Positions 34,891 to 46,504 of a stretch of DNA of 64,000 bases are shown here, one piece after another. This stretch comes from Gordionus sp. m RMFG-2023. Taxonomy: Eukaryota; Nematomorpha; Gordioida; Chordodea; Parachordodidae. The DNA lies in NCBI RefSeq assembly GCF_954871325.1, contig NC_088775.1:25335561-25399560 (forward strand). Reading direction: 5' to 3'. The position numbers and the translations under genes were made by a program. Under the pieces are notes generated by a model. That model was not told the DNA's origin and did not search any database. It worked only from the letters and a program-made list of their open reading frames with translations. Position 1 is the stretch's first letter, and each line of letters opens with the position of its first letter.

Positions 34891-35658
34891 TCAACACGAA
34901 TTTCGTGATACTTCTCTGCAGTCCACAGCTACATGTCCCGGCCTTTTACATTTAAAACATAATCGGACCCCATTTAAGCTAACCATTTTTACATTAGCAT
35001 TTCCCATTTCAGGTCTCTTTAACGGAAATCCATCTTTAAACCTTTGCTCTGGGACCACGCAGGTATCCCTTTCATGTCCTCGCCATCCGCAACGATGGCA
35101 AATGATCATTTCCACAAATCTTTTATTTTCCGACAATCCTTTATTTTCCTCGTAATCATTAAATTCCTTATTCATATTTCTATCACCCACCTGGCTCTTA
35201 ACCGGACTTTTGCTCTCCTTTATCAACGCATTGATGGCTTCTTTCATTCCTTTCATTTCCAGGAGGATCCTATCTGACCTCTCCCCAACATTTCCAGCCT
35301 TGATTTCCTTTAAAACATCTTTTAGATTACTTTCCAAGTCTGCTATTTTCTTCCCATAAATATCCGATATTAAATTAAAATACCTTTCTTCCATTTTCTT
35401 TTTATAAACATCTGACACCGCAGTGTCCTTCTTCCAAATGCAATACATGCCTGACAGTACCGCAGTACCCCTTTTTACCAACAAATTCAATATAATAATC
35501 AATAAATACATAATTAATAATATTCCCACAGTAATCAACTGTTTACCTAAATCCAATTCATTAAAGTTCTTATACATAACTTTATAACCCAAATCCTTAT
35601 AAAAGAGAACCTTATCCCCAAAACTATGCTCCCCACTAGGCCTAAAAAAATAAACCAT
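34891..35658 (-). pseudogene. Gypsy Gag-position frame with membrane helix and two CCHC knuckles
   Basis: 255 codons. An N-terminal hydrophobic helix (LITVGILLIMYLLIIILNLL, about residues 41-60) is followed by a charged coiled-coil-like stretch (about 85-150) and two CCHC knuckles, CHRCGWRGHERDTC and CFKCKRPGHVAVDC. No capsid-like domain is obvious. A membrane helix at the start of a Gag-position protein is unusual for Ty3/Gypsy elements. Confidence 0.65.
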
Positions 35659-35867
35659 TTGCTCATAAATTTTTTAATTAATACTAATAATCAATTACAA
35701 AAATTTAAATATTTGTAGAAAATATTAATACAGCACCTTAAATAAAAACTTCTCTATCAGAATCGTATAATGGTTAGTACAAATGCGCAGTCAAAAATTC
35801 TAAAAAAATTATGTAATTAAAAATTTTTTGTTTTACCTTCTAAACCGAATAACTCCTAGGCAACTAT

Positions 35868-35885
35868 CAGCGTCACAAGGCACCA
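35868..35885 (-). other. Primer-binding site of Gypsy element
   Basis: Directly after the 5' LTR (minus strand) is TGGTGCCTTGTGACGCTG. TGG followed by a tRNA 3'-end complement is the standard layout; the tRNA is not identified. Confidence 0.6.
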
Positions 35886-36165
35886 CTAAAAAAATTAACC
35901 TAAACAAACACACAAACTAAAACAAAAACCAAACAACTAACAAAAATAACTGAAAAAGAAAACTACTGTCACGGAAAAGAAAAACTATACCAAACCCCAA
36001 AAATCAGAAAGCAGAAACTTAATCAATGCTCTTATATATAATTAATTAAACACACTAAATTTTCACGAATTATTTTCTTTATTAATACTTTTCACACAAC
36101 AAATAATAAATCTTTTAGCAAAAATATCTCAAATTAATTCACAAAAAAAAATATATGTAATTTTT
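35886..36165 (-). repeat. Partial Gypsy 5' LTR
   Basis: 280 bp matching the PBS-proximal two-thirds of the LTR at 29821-30249; the remainder is missing, replaced at 36166 by another fragment of the same family. Confidence 0.85.
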
Positions 36166-37308
36166 TAATAAACACAAAAAAAAAATAAACACATACTCCA
36201 TATACAGTACCCTCTCGCATTATCATAATATATAATCTCCTCCTTTTAAATGATCCGCCAACCAAACCAAAACTTCTTAATTCTCTTTTTTACAAATATC
36301 AAAACAAAATTTTTTAATTCCTTTTTTTACGAATATCTTCCCACTACCAAGACTAATGTTCAACAGCCGCAATTTTCCTATAAAGCAATGCACAAAAATG
36401 TACGCACCAAATGAATTACAACTTTTTACCCCTTCTTCATTTAACAATAATTACACTATATTCACGAAATGAATTACAACACTTTCTATTCCTTTTATTT
36501 TTTAACACTTTTATTCATTTACAATAAATATATTACCACAATTTCAATCTTTTTTCCTTGTTTATTACCGACAGCCGGAACATTAACCAGTTTAACTTAA
36601 CATTACATATATCTACATATACTTTAATTTCTCGTAATATTATCGAGATAACCTCCTTTTCCATTACATACCTGATATAATTTAAACTACGAATACATAA
36701 ACCAAAACTTTATTTACATTCATTTCACCCTTATGCTTTATTCTTGCATAAATATACATATGTACTATTGCTCTAAGATGAGCCTAAACCCTCGGGTTGC
36801 AACCAACACAATTAAACTAAAAAAATAAAAAACTACTTGAAATCCCTAATTGTACATCTTTATCATACATCATTTTTCTTTTTTTTAAATCCTATCTAAA
36901 TTCTACTTTAACCTCCTTCCAACTACCCTCTACTTCTGACATGATCATTATGGCGCAAAACCGTGCCACCCCTTTCCAACTGAACCACGTTCAATTTCGA
37001 ACCTCTATTCTCGCTAACAATACCCTTGACCCATTTTTTCCCCTTCCCATCAAACAAGCGGGTCCATACCTTTTCCCCAACACCGAATTTAATTTTTTGG
37101 CATTCCAGAACTGCCTTCCCTTTGTCCCTTATCTTTAAAAAATCCAACGGCAACTTAGTCCTCCGACCCAGGAATAATTCCGTAGGACTCATTCCCTCCC
37201 GATTTCGTGAGTTAAGATAATACAACTGAGCTAAGTACGCTCCATCCTTATATTTTACCGCTTTCCTTAACCAATTCTTAACGACGGCTACCATTCTCTC
37301 AGCCTGCC
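36166..37308 (-). mobile_element. Gypsy fragment: integrase end plus 3' untranslated region
   Basis: Minus-strand fragment with the last ~120 codons of integrase (36923-37294) and about 750 bp of untranslated sequence. It is the reverse complement of about 40355-41510 in the plus copy with few differences. It meets the plus copy head to head at 37308/37309 with no spacer. Confidence 0.85.
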
Positions 37309-37474
37309 CAATAAGGCAAAAATGGTTAGCTTAAATGGGGTCCGATTATGTTTTAAATGTAAAAGGCCGGGACATGTAGCTGTGGACTGCATGGAAGTAT
37401 CACGAAATTCGTGTTGACTATATGATTGCAAGGTAAATCATATAGGAGTCGGGGCTCAGAGAGTTCGGAAAAAT

Positions 37475-38208
37475 TTGTATAATAAAATATTTAATATTAT
37501 TAGTCGAAATGAGGAGAATGATAGAATTATGATAAGAAATCATTCTTGTAATTTCCCTGAGAGGGAGGTTAGTCGATTTAGGTGGGAACAATATCCGAGG
37601 AATATTGTCCGTTATTCTCTTAGAAGGGATGTTAAGAATTTTATTTGGGCAAGATGTCCCACAAATCTTGTTAAAAGAAATGTAATTGTCAGTAATAAGA
37701 ATTTAAATTCCGAGTTGAATTTAAAAGGCAATGAGAATGCCAATGAAATTATTATTTTAGATAAAATAAACGCTGATTCTCCGATTAAAACATATGATAT
37801 TTTAATGACGGAAAAATTAGATGGACCATGTTTGTGTCCGAGGGTTAGTTTGAAGATTGATCATAGGAATATAGTAATGCTATTTGACACCGGGGCTAGT
37901 ATTTCTCTAATGTCGCAAGAGAATTTTTATAAGTATTTGCCTGGGGGTAGACTGGAGAAAGAGGCTATGTGTGTAAGGCAATTTATGGGTCGGAAGTCGC
38001 TGTGTTGGGAAAGGCCAAATTGGGGGTTAATCTTAATGATACTATATTTTTCCTTGATTTATGGGTAGTAAAGGAAAATGTTGAGACTGTCATGGGGTGG
38101 GATTGGATTACCAAGCTTGGTCCTCCCAATAATTATTGGAATATTTTTAATACTAGTGATAATGTAAGAGTGGATGTTGAAGAGAGTGGAAATTTGGATT
38201 ACCGATAA
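37475..38208 (+). pseudogene. Gypsy protease region, plus copy
   Basis: Holds MLFDTGASISLMSQENF, the aspartic-protease active site, and GWDWITKLGPPNN downstream. Broken fossil. Confidence 0.8.
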
Positions 38209-39740
38209 TAAAATTTGTGAAATTTCGGAGGAGATGATGGAGAAATCGAGTAAGTTGGATTTTAATGATGAGGGAAATGAGAAGCAAATTGTGGCCGGGG
38301 GAAAAGAGGATTGGAATAAGGTTAATCAAGCTATTCCTATTCTAGTGAGGCAGTATGGCATTATTTTTGATGAAAAATTAGGTTGTTTAAATGATTACCA
38401 AGTTGATGTTCAACTTAGGGAGGGTTTTTCACCGATCTTTTTGGCTTGTCGGCGAGTTCCTTTCGAATGGAGGAAGGAGATCGATGAGGAATTAGATAGA
38501 TGGGGGAAGGACGGCATTATTATTCCAGTGGGATATAGCGAATGGGCAACCCCGTTAGTGCTTGTTAAAAAGGCAAATGGTAAATTGAGACTTTTTGCGG
38601 ATTTCAGGGTCACGGTAAATCGTTGGGTGGTCGAGGTTAAATATCCATTGCCTAGGATTGAGGAGATTTTGGCTCAGTTTAAGGGGGCGAAATATTTTTC
38701 CAAGGTGGATTTTTCGTCGGCGTATTTGCAGTTACCTTTGAGAAAGGAGATCCGTAAATTATTGGCGATAACGACTCCAAAGGGATTGTTCTCATTTTGT
38801 AGATTACCATTTGGATTGAGCGTATCTGCTCCCATTTTTCAACGGACCATGGCGTCAGTTTTTCAGGGATTGGAGGAGTATTTTATTATATGGATGATGT
38901 GTTAATTACTGGCGTGACGCCGGAGCAGCATCAACATTTGGAGGAAGTGTTTAGGAGAATTCGTGATAACGGCTTGAGAGCTAGTAAGGAGAAAAGTGTT
39001 CTGGTGGTAATGGAGGTTGAATATTTGGGTCATCGGATTAATGGAATTGAGGTGAAACCTTTGGATAAAAATTTGAAGAATATATCGAACATGAAACGGC
39101 CTGACACTAAGGCTGAGTTGCAGTCTTTTTTGGGTATGGTCAATTATTACCATAGGTTTGTGGAGGATTTTGCAAAGGTTGCGGCGCCGTTATATGATTT
39201 ATTGAAAAAAGGAATTCATTATGAGTGGAAGGATGTACAGCAGATTGCTTTTGAAATTTTAAAGAAAAAATTGGAAAAGAGCCAGTTTTGGTGTGTTTTG
39301 ATAATGACTTGGAAATTGTTTTGGCGGTGGATGCTTCAAATAAAGGAGTTGGTGGAGCGTTATTACAGGTAATAGAGGGCTTGGAGAGACCCGCATTGTT
39401 TTTCTCGCGTGTTTTTCGTGAGGTGGAAACCAGGTATTCTGTGATTGAACAGGAGGCCCTGGCTGTAATTTTCGGGTTGACAAAATGTCGTGAATATTAG
39501 ATTGGTAAAAAATTTGTAATTTTTACCGATCACAAGCCGTTAATTCACTTATTTCGGAAAAACAATCGGGAGTTAATGATGTCTCCCCGGTTACAACGTT
39601 GGTTGTTTGTTGGTGGGCAGCTTTAATGTGGTGATCCGATATCGTCGCAAGAGAATTGTTTGCCTGATATTCTGTCCCGATTAGGATTAAATGAAGGAAA
39701 TGATGAAGGGAACAAGGATAAGGTTCGGAACAATGAGAAA
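38174..39740 (+). pseudogene. Gypsy RT and RNase H, plus copy
   Basis: RT motifs FSKVDFSSAYLQLPL, FCRLPFGLSVSAPIFQR and a MDD box near 38890, connection (LGHRINGIEVKP, LQSFLGMVNYYHRFV), then RNase H (VLAVDASNKGVGGAL, YSVIEQEALAVIFG). Broken fossil. Confidence 0.85.
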
Positions 39741-39879
39741 GCATTGGTTTGTTCGCTTTCACATATGCTACGGGGAGGTCCTACCAACTGGGAGGAACTT
39801 AAAGTCAGTACTTTAGAAGATAAAGATCTGAGTCAAATAAAATTATATATAACGGGGAAGAAACCGTGGGAAAATAATG

Positions 39880-40737
39880 GTAAAGATTTTAAAAAAATTG
39901 AAAGGGAATTGTCAATTGTTGATGATTGTGTAATGAGGGTAAATAAAACGGTAATTCCTTGTAGATTACGTGTCAAAATTTTGAATTTATTACATGCGGG
40001 GCATCAGGGTCGGGAAAGGATGAAATCTTGCCCCATAAGGAGGTAGGTCAGGTTTGGCCCTGGGCAAAGAAACCTTGGGAGCGTCTTCATATAGATTTCT
40101 TTGATCTGGATAAAAGGGCTTATTTTTTGGTAGTTGATTCGTATTCAAAATGGGTGGAATACACCGAGGTTAAGGGATATACCACCAGAATAGTGATTAA
40201 AAAATTACGGGATTTGTTTGCCCTATTTGGTTTGCCAGATATCATTGTTTCTGACGGAGGATCAGCATTTGTGAGCGATGAACTCAAAATGTTTTGTGTG
40301 GGAACCCAGACTCGACATGTTTTGACTCCGCCTTATCATCCCAGCTCGAATGGGCAGGCTGAGAGAATGGTAGCCGTCGTTAAGAATTGGTTAAGGAAAG
40401 CGGTAAATTATAAGGATGGAGTGTACTTAGCTCAGTTGTATTATCTTAACTCACGAAATCGGGAGGGAATGAGTCCTACGGAATTATTCCTGGGTCGGAG
40501 GACTAAGTTGCCGTTGGATTTTTTAAAGATAAGGGACAAAGGGAAGGCAGTTCTGGAATGCCTGAAAATTAAATTCAGTGTTGGGGAAAAGGTATGGACC
40601 CGCTTGTTTGATGGGAAGGGGAAAAAAATGGGTCAAGGGTATTGTTAGCGAGAATAGAGGTTCGAAATTGAACGTTGTTCAGTTGGAAAGGGGTGGCACG
40701 GTTTTGCGCCATAATGATCATGTCAGAAGTAGAGGGT
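39880..40737 (+). pseudogene. Gypsy integrase, plus copy
   Basis: Part of the zinc-binding region, then DFFDLDKRAYF, IVSDGGSAFVS, HPSSNGQAERMVAVVK and the C-terminal VGEKVWTRLFDGKGKK. Broken fossil. Confidence 0.85.
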
Positions 40738-41820
40738 AGTTGGAAGGAGAAAGTAGAATTTAGATAGGATTAAAAAAAAAGAAAAATGATGTATGATAAA
40801 GATGTACAATTAGGGATTTCAAGTAGTTTTTTATTTTTTTAGTTTAATTGTGTTGGTTGCAACCCGAGGGTTTAGGCTCATCTTAGAGCAATAGTACATA
40901 TGTATATTTATGCAAGAATAAAGCATAAGGGTGAAATGAATGTAAATAAAGTTTTGGTTTATGTATTCGTAGTTTAAATTATATCAGGTATGTAATGGAA
41001 AAGGAGGTTATCTCGATAATATTACGAGAAATTAAAGTATATGTAGATATATGTAATGTTAAGTTAAACTGGTTAATGTTCCGGCTGTCGGTAATAAACA
41101 AGGAAAAAAGATTGAAATTAATTGTGGTAATATATTTATTGTAAATGAATAAAAGTGTTAAAAAATAAAAGGAAAAGAAAGTGTTGTAATTCATTTCGTG
41201 AATATAGTGTAATTATTGTTAAAAGAAGAAGGGGTAAAAAGTTGTAATTCATTTGGTGCGTACATTTTTGTGCATAGCTTTATAGGAAAATTGCGGCTGT
41301 TGAACATTAGTCTTGGTACTGGGAAGATATTCGTAAAAAAAGAAGGAATTAAAAAGTTTTTGTTTTGATATTTGTAAAAAAGAGAATTAAGAAGTTTTGG
41401 TTTGGTTGGCGGATCATTTAAAAGGAGGAGATTATATATTATGATAATGCGAGAGGGTACTGTATATGGAGTATGTGTTTATTTTATTTTTTTTGTGTTT
41501 ATTTTTTTATCTTTTCCTCCCTTTATAAATTATATTTTTTTTTCAGGCAGCGAGAAGAAACTGTCCATAATGTAATTAATGTTTATGGGAAGAATATGGT
41601 ATAAGTTGTTGGATTATTTTTTTTAATTCCCCAAAATTGTAAATTATATTTTTTTTTAAAAAATAAAAAGAATATATATATCTGTTTTTTTTTTAAAATT
41701 GTAAATTATATTTTTTTTATTAAATTGAAATTTTTGTTGTTGTAAAGTCATTTTTTTTTTACATTAAATCATTACTACCAGTTTTCTGAAAACTAAGATA
41801 AAGAAAAAGTCAACGTATAT
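40738..41820 (+). other. Gypsy internal untranslated region
   Basis: About 1.1 kb with no reading frame, between integrase and the extra 3' frame; contains poly(T) tracts near 41540-41760. Its first ~770 bp match the minus fragment 36166-36922. Confidence 0.7.
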
Positions 41821-41862
41821 CCTTGAACCAGATATCCATAAATATTTCATCACATTCGAGAG

Positions 41863-42402
41863 ATGGAGACAATTTCCCGCCTGGTGGACCTTGGAGATTT
41901 TTATCTCCAGGTCATGTTAATCAAGAAGCATGATGGTATGACACTGGGAGAAGGACGCCGGAACGAAAATCAGCCACCGACATATGGGATTAGACGGAAA
42001 AGATGTTATAATTGTCAGGGCGAGGGTCATCTTAGACATCAATGCACGCAACTACCCAGGGATCGTGTACCTATGGGGGTGTTATCGGAGAATCCGCGGG
42101 TAGAGCCACATGAGGGACAAAAGAGGATATATAACGAGATGAATTTGGGGCAGCCGACAACTTCCGTTCTTATAGGACCGGCCATACCTACTGATAGACG
42201 TCCTCCGAAAAGACAAAATTATAATGATGGAGTGCAACAATTGGGGGAATCTTGCGGACATAGAGAAGGAGATGTGTTGCAGAGAGCTATGGCCACTATA
42301 GCCACAGAGTTCTACCGACGACTAGCGCAGAGGATTTTTGGAGCAGTCCCATGTCGGCCTAAGGTGACTATGTATGGGAATATTCGTGTAACATTAATGT
42401 AA
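41863..42402 (+). CDS. Extra 3' reading frame with CCHC knuckle (Gypsy, plus copy)
   Basis: 179 codons. Residues about 48-61 form a CCHC knuckle (CYNCQGEGHLRHQC). The N-terminal part is less certain; the C-terminal half is hydrophilic with RRPPKRQN and ends at a stop 98 bp before the LTR. Its counterpart at 30349-30790 differs at few residues. The position 3' of integrase is where env or accessory frames lie in other elements, but there is no signal peptide or membrane helix, so it is not env-like. Confidence 0.6.
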   Translation: METISRLVDLGDFYLQVMLIKKHDGMTLGEGRRNENQPPTYGIRRKRCYNCQGEGHLRHQCTQLPRDRVPMGVLSENPRVEPHEGQKRIYNEMNLGQPTTSVLIGPAIPTDRRPPKRQNYNDGVQQLGESCGHREGDVLQRAMATIATEFYRRLAQRIFGAVPCRPKVTMYGNIRVTLM

Positions 42403-42501
42403 GCATGAACGTTAATTTTTTTTTCTCGCAAATATAAATAGATACATGTAAAAATTTTTTTTTGGTTTACCGACATGCCCTGATCCCATAAAGGGGTGGC
42501 A

Positions 42502-42931
42502 TGTCGTATTTTTAAATACGTTTACATTTTATATTTTTTTTTTACGCGAAATGCCAATCAACCGATTAAAATAAGGTTGATTGGATAAAGAATTTAGATG
42601 TAATAATATATGTTGATATTATTTTTTTTGGATTCATTAATTTTTTTTTATAAAAAATTACATATATTTTTTTTTGTGAATTAATTTGAGATATTTTTGC
42701 TAAAAGATTTATTATCTGTTGTGTGAAAAGTATTAATAAAGAAAATAATTCGTGAAAATTTAGTGTGTTTAATTAATTATATATAAGAGCATTGATTAAG
42801 TTTCTGCTTTCTGATTTTTGGGGTTTCGTATAGTTTTTCTTTTCCGTGACAGTAGTTTTCTTTTTCAGTTATTTTTGTTAGTTGTTTGGTTTTTGTTTTA
42901 GTTTGTGTGTTTGTTTAGGTTAATTTTTTTA
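42502..42931 (+). repeat. Gypsy 3' LTR, plus copy
   Basis: Starts TGTCGTATTTTTAAATACG after polypurine tract AAAGGGGTGGCA and ends GGTTAATTTTTTTA. Followed directly by AATAC of the hAT shell. Confidence 0.85.
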
Positions 42932-43362
42932 AATACTTGAATATTGGGGCTTATTTAAGATATTCCTTTATTTGATTGTTTTGGTAAAATATGTTGTAAA
43001 AATTTAGATATGAATTATAAAAAAACATATTAATACTTTGAATAAATTTGCAGGAAATTAAAATTAGATCGATCTGTGGGTGTTAGGTTAGTGTTAACCA
43101 TCACCCAATATTATATTAATCATAACTATAATATAATCTTATAACTATTAACTCATAATGTAAAAATTTTTATAAAAAAATAATAAGGCCCGGCCCGGGT
43201 TTAACAATCTTAGCCCGGCCCGGATATATTAAAAAAAAATTTTTTAGGCCCAGCCCGGCCCGGATATGTTTAAAAAAATTTTTTTAGGCCCGGCCCGGGT
43301 ATATTTAAAAAATTTAAAATACGGCCCGGCTAGGGCCGGGCCTGCAGGTCTCTGATATATAT

Positions 43363-44235
43363 AAATAATATATTAAAACTAGTATATAAAAAAAATATAT
43401 ATATTAATTAATATTATGTCCGATTTTATCAATAACCCACACAAATTTTGTTACAATGCAACTCAAGGTATCTGACATTTTTATTTTCAATGGAACTGGT
43501 TAATTTTATTTTATTATACTAAAAAATTTATATTACATTAGTATTAATAGTGATGAAAAGAAAGAGGAAGAAATAATAATCAATGAAACATCAACAAGTT
43601 CAGACATTGTTTTTCCATGGCCAATTTATAGAGTATATTTTAAAATAACATACAAAGAAGTTGATGAATTATCAATGTTTGAATTATCAATGTTTACAAC
43701 TGGTTGAAAACAAATAACCTGTGAAAAAAAACAAATAAATATCCCATTTTTTAAGTACCCCATAGTAGTAGATATGATTGTTATATCTTTACAGAAAAAC
43801 GAGGATGCCTTAATGACCAAAATTTTGAAAATATTTTATTACTGAAATCTAATAATTATTTCTTATCATTTAATCTTATATTTTCATATATTATATGATT
43901 GTATTAAAATCCAAAAATAATTATTTTAGTTTTTTACGAGAATAAAATTGACAGCAGACTACAATTCCTTAATCCTAAATCTCAAAGGTTATGGATATTT
44001 GCATAAATACGCATTCATAAAAAATAAATATATCCGAATATTTAAAAACTAATCAAATATTAGAGGATATAGAATAAAAATTATTTGAATATCGCCATGA
44101 ATTGTGGTGTATTTATTAATTTATCTCATAAATCTTTATAATAGCTGAAGTTAAAAAGTTAAAAATTGCTTTAATTTAAATTAAAATATATAATTACATT
44201 AACATAATCAATATTTATAAAAATTTAGATATACC
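43363..44235. other. AT-rich flank of hAT with possible exon
   Basis: A block at about 43553-43706 (+) codes for SDEKKEEEIIINETSTSSD and VFPWPIYRVYFKITYKEVDE before a stop, downstream of an ATTAG. It may be a scrap of a gene, but no consistent splice chain was found. Nothing else seen. Confidence 0.3.
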
Positions 44236-44237
44236 TA

Positions 44238-44455
44238 ATTAGTGATGTTAAACGACACTGTTTTGGCTTGACTTTAAAATGGCACAAATACGGATATACT
44301 TAAAATATATTAAATAAGTTTCGAGATTTAGAAAATAAAGGGCCAAAAATTTTTGCCACCTAAAATATCCAGGCTTTCATAATTTTGGCTAAAACCTTAA
44401 TTGGACCTTTTAAAAAATTGACACATATTTAGCTATTTAATGACAGTATACCTAA
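44238..44455. mobile_element. Diverged relic of TAGTGTTGTTAAAC-family MITE
   Basis: Left end TAGTGATGTTAAACGACAC; right side has GCTATTTAATGACAGTATA as a poor inverse. Same layout and size (~215 bp) as the copy at 57113-57325 but much diverged. Confidence 0.4.
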
Positions 44456-44459
44456 TATA

Positions 44460-45975
44460 TAACTAACCCAATATAGAAGTGTAAAAAGCGTTTTAATGTA
44501 GTATTGTTATATTCAACCATAAATTTTTAAAAGATATTGAAATTACAAATTAAAATATTAGCAATTTATAAAATAAATATATGGTCTATAGTTTTCTTAT
44601 AAAATTATTGTTAACATCAAAACTCTATATATTATATTTTTACTATATTTCATAAATTTATTTTAATAATTAAAAATGCATATTATTATTAATTAATTTA
44701 TATTTTATATATTTATGTTATTAAGCATAATCATATTTATTTATATCAATTATTGAGAATTTATATAGAATAGGTGGTTGATTAGTATAAATGTCGCAAT
44801 TATTTTTATTTGTAAAGTTTTTATATGAATGTTATCCCAACCAAATTATTTACCCCTCTAAGCATTATTGTTAAATGTTTTAGATATTTTTATAATTTAT
44901 TTAAGAAATTCTTAGTATTTTAGTACATTTTATTTAAATAAAATAATAATAAGTGTTTTACGAATCTATATTTAATTTTTAAAATTCTTTTATTGCTTTT
45001 CATTCTCTTCCAAGAAATAAATATATTATACCTATTCCGTTTAGCTAGGCCTTTACTAAAAACAACCGGGAAAAAACTCAAATCTATAACTTTTATTAGA
45101 TGGTTTACCGTTGTTTTTGAGCAAAAACTCTTATAACGATAACAAAATATGTTAAACATTTTTTATATTTTGTTCTCATTCAATTGGAATATTATAGAAA
45201 AAAATATCATTACACTTATTTCTACCATTTTTTCCTAAAAATTCCAGTTTAAAACGAGCATTAAAAATATATATTTACACTAAACATAATTTATTTAATA
45301 ATGAATATCTATAAAATTATTTTAAAATATTATAGATAAATTTATTTGCTTAAATTAATATTCTCAGGGGGAGTTTCAGCTGTAATTCTAATACATTTCT
45401 TCCTTAATTTTTTATATTTGTTTTCCATTTTTAATTTGCCATTTTTTATGTGTATCTTTTACTAATTTATAAGTATCAGTACTAGATATTTGAATATTGG
45501 CCAGATACCAGGCAGTATGGGGGTATCAGTAGATAAATGGTATTATGTTATCTGCTAAGGAATTAGCATGAAGAAGAAATTATTTTAAATGATACGATAA
45601 TAATTTATTTATTAAAATATTGCCGAAGTATAATTTTTAACATTCATCGTTCAATTAAAGAGTTAAGCTGTGGTTTTTAAAACTTAACGTGACACTCAAA
45701 AAAGTGCAAATAAATTTGAATTTATAGATTTCACTAACCGAGAAATATAAATAGGTATAATTCTAGGATAGGAAAGAAAGACATTTGGGTAACATTTCAG
45801 AATAAATTATATTAAACTGACCCCGATTTTTGAAGGCCATTGTCAGGGATGGCATTCTTTATTCGAAATTTTTATTTGGTATTTTTAGGGGAAAAGGTGT
45901 GGAAATAGTTTGTGGCTTTTTATTAGCTTAAAATAATATTTAATATCTAATTTGTTAAAGGAGAATTCCCTTAGG
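44460..45975. other. AT-rich intergenic sequence
   Basis: No gene. A short reading frame (44920-45159, minus) is not convincing. ATACCAGGCAGTATGGGGGTAT at 45500-45525 is a loose palindrome. Confidence 0.45.
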
Positions 45976-46160
45976 GTTGTTAAAAAGCTAGGTTCGCGTC
46001 GAAAAACGACCTAATTTATATTTTAGCCAAAATAGCCTAGAGATTTTGTTTTTGGACCTCTATTTTCCTAATTTTGAGGATTATATATTATTATTTAGGC
46101 TAAATTTTTAATTGGGTCCTTTTTAAAAATCCACTCGTCAGGCTTTTTAACATTATAAAA
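45976..46160. mobile_element. Possible palindromic MITE relic
   Basis: Left GGTTGTTAAAAAGCTAGG and right CAGGCTTTTTAACA are approximately inverted, ~180 bp apart; resembles the TTGTTAAAC-ended family. Confidence 0.4.
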
Positions 46161-46504
46161 AGATAAAAAGTTTTAATGATAGAGAAATCTTCTTTGATAT
46201 TGCTTTTAATACTTCAAATTCAAACATACAAATCTTAAATGGTGATAAATTAGAGTTCTTCCTTTGATAATAAAACATGATTTTTAAGTTAAAAAGCAAA
46301 AGTAATGTATTTTTTTTTTCAAATAAAATTAAATATTTAAACATTTTAAAAATTTAGAAATAAAAAGGTTGTTTTTTTGTTTATTGAAAAACTTATAGAA
46401 CTAGTTTAAATTAAAATTAAGCGAAATTATTGGAATTTGAGAGATTTATTTAGTAATAAAATAATATAAATTTTATTAGATCGACGTAAATGCAACGAAA
46501 TTAA

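Larger units (their letters stand above)
29821..36165 (-). mobile_element. Ty3/Gypsy LTR retrotransposon, left (minus) copy
   Basis: Minus-strand copy about 6.3 kb with all parts in order from the right: partial 5' LTR (35886-36165), primer-binding site, a Gag-position frame, protease, RT, RNase H, integrase, long 3' untranslated stretch, an extra zinc-knuckle frame, polypurine tract, 3' LTR (29821-30249). Pol order PR-RT-RH-IN is Ty3/Gypsy (Metaviridae). It is broken by several changes, roughly five to ten, and the 5' LTR is cut where the next fragment begins. The parts still align closely with the plus-strand copy (37309-42931), so it is not ancient. Confidence 0.9.
37309..42931 (+). mobile_element. 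Ty3/Gypsy LTR retrotransposon, right (plus) copy, 5'-truncated
   Basis: Plus-strand copy beginning inside the Gag zinc-knuckle region (CFKCKRPGHVAVDC near 37345) and running through protease (37475-38208), RT (38174-38905 and on), RNase H (to about 39740), integrase (to 40737), a 3' untranslated stretch, the extra zinc-knuckle frame (41863-42402) and the 3' LTR (42502-42931). No 5' LTR. Broken by several changes. With 29821-37308 it forms a huge inverted repeat. Confidence 0.9.
24594..43354 (-). mobile_element. hAT DNA transposon shell, 18.8 kb with nested insertions
   Basis: Both ends read CAGAGACCTGCAG inward and are flanked by ATATATAT (24586-24593, 43355-43362), an 8-bp duplication consistent with hAT although the site is low-complexity. 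Subterminal GGCCCGGCCCGG repeats lie at 24620-24745 and 43188-43345, the only GC-rich blocks for kilobases and likely transposase-binding arrays. Only the transposase C-terminus (25404-25800, minus) remains. Between the ends lie a minisatellite-bearing MITE (25867-26753), an LTR element (26948-29819) and an inverted pair of Gypsy copies (29821-42931). An ~80-bp segment of the shell occurs on both sides of the retroelement block (26867-26946 and 42959-43037). Confidence 0.8.

Noticed and set aside
43420-43706. Possible two-exon gene beside the right hAT end
   Set aside because: An ATG block ending CAAG/GTATCT and a later block with SDEKKEEE do not join in frame with the visible splice sites.
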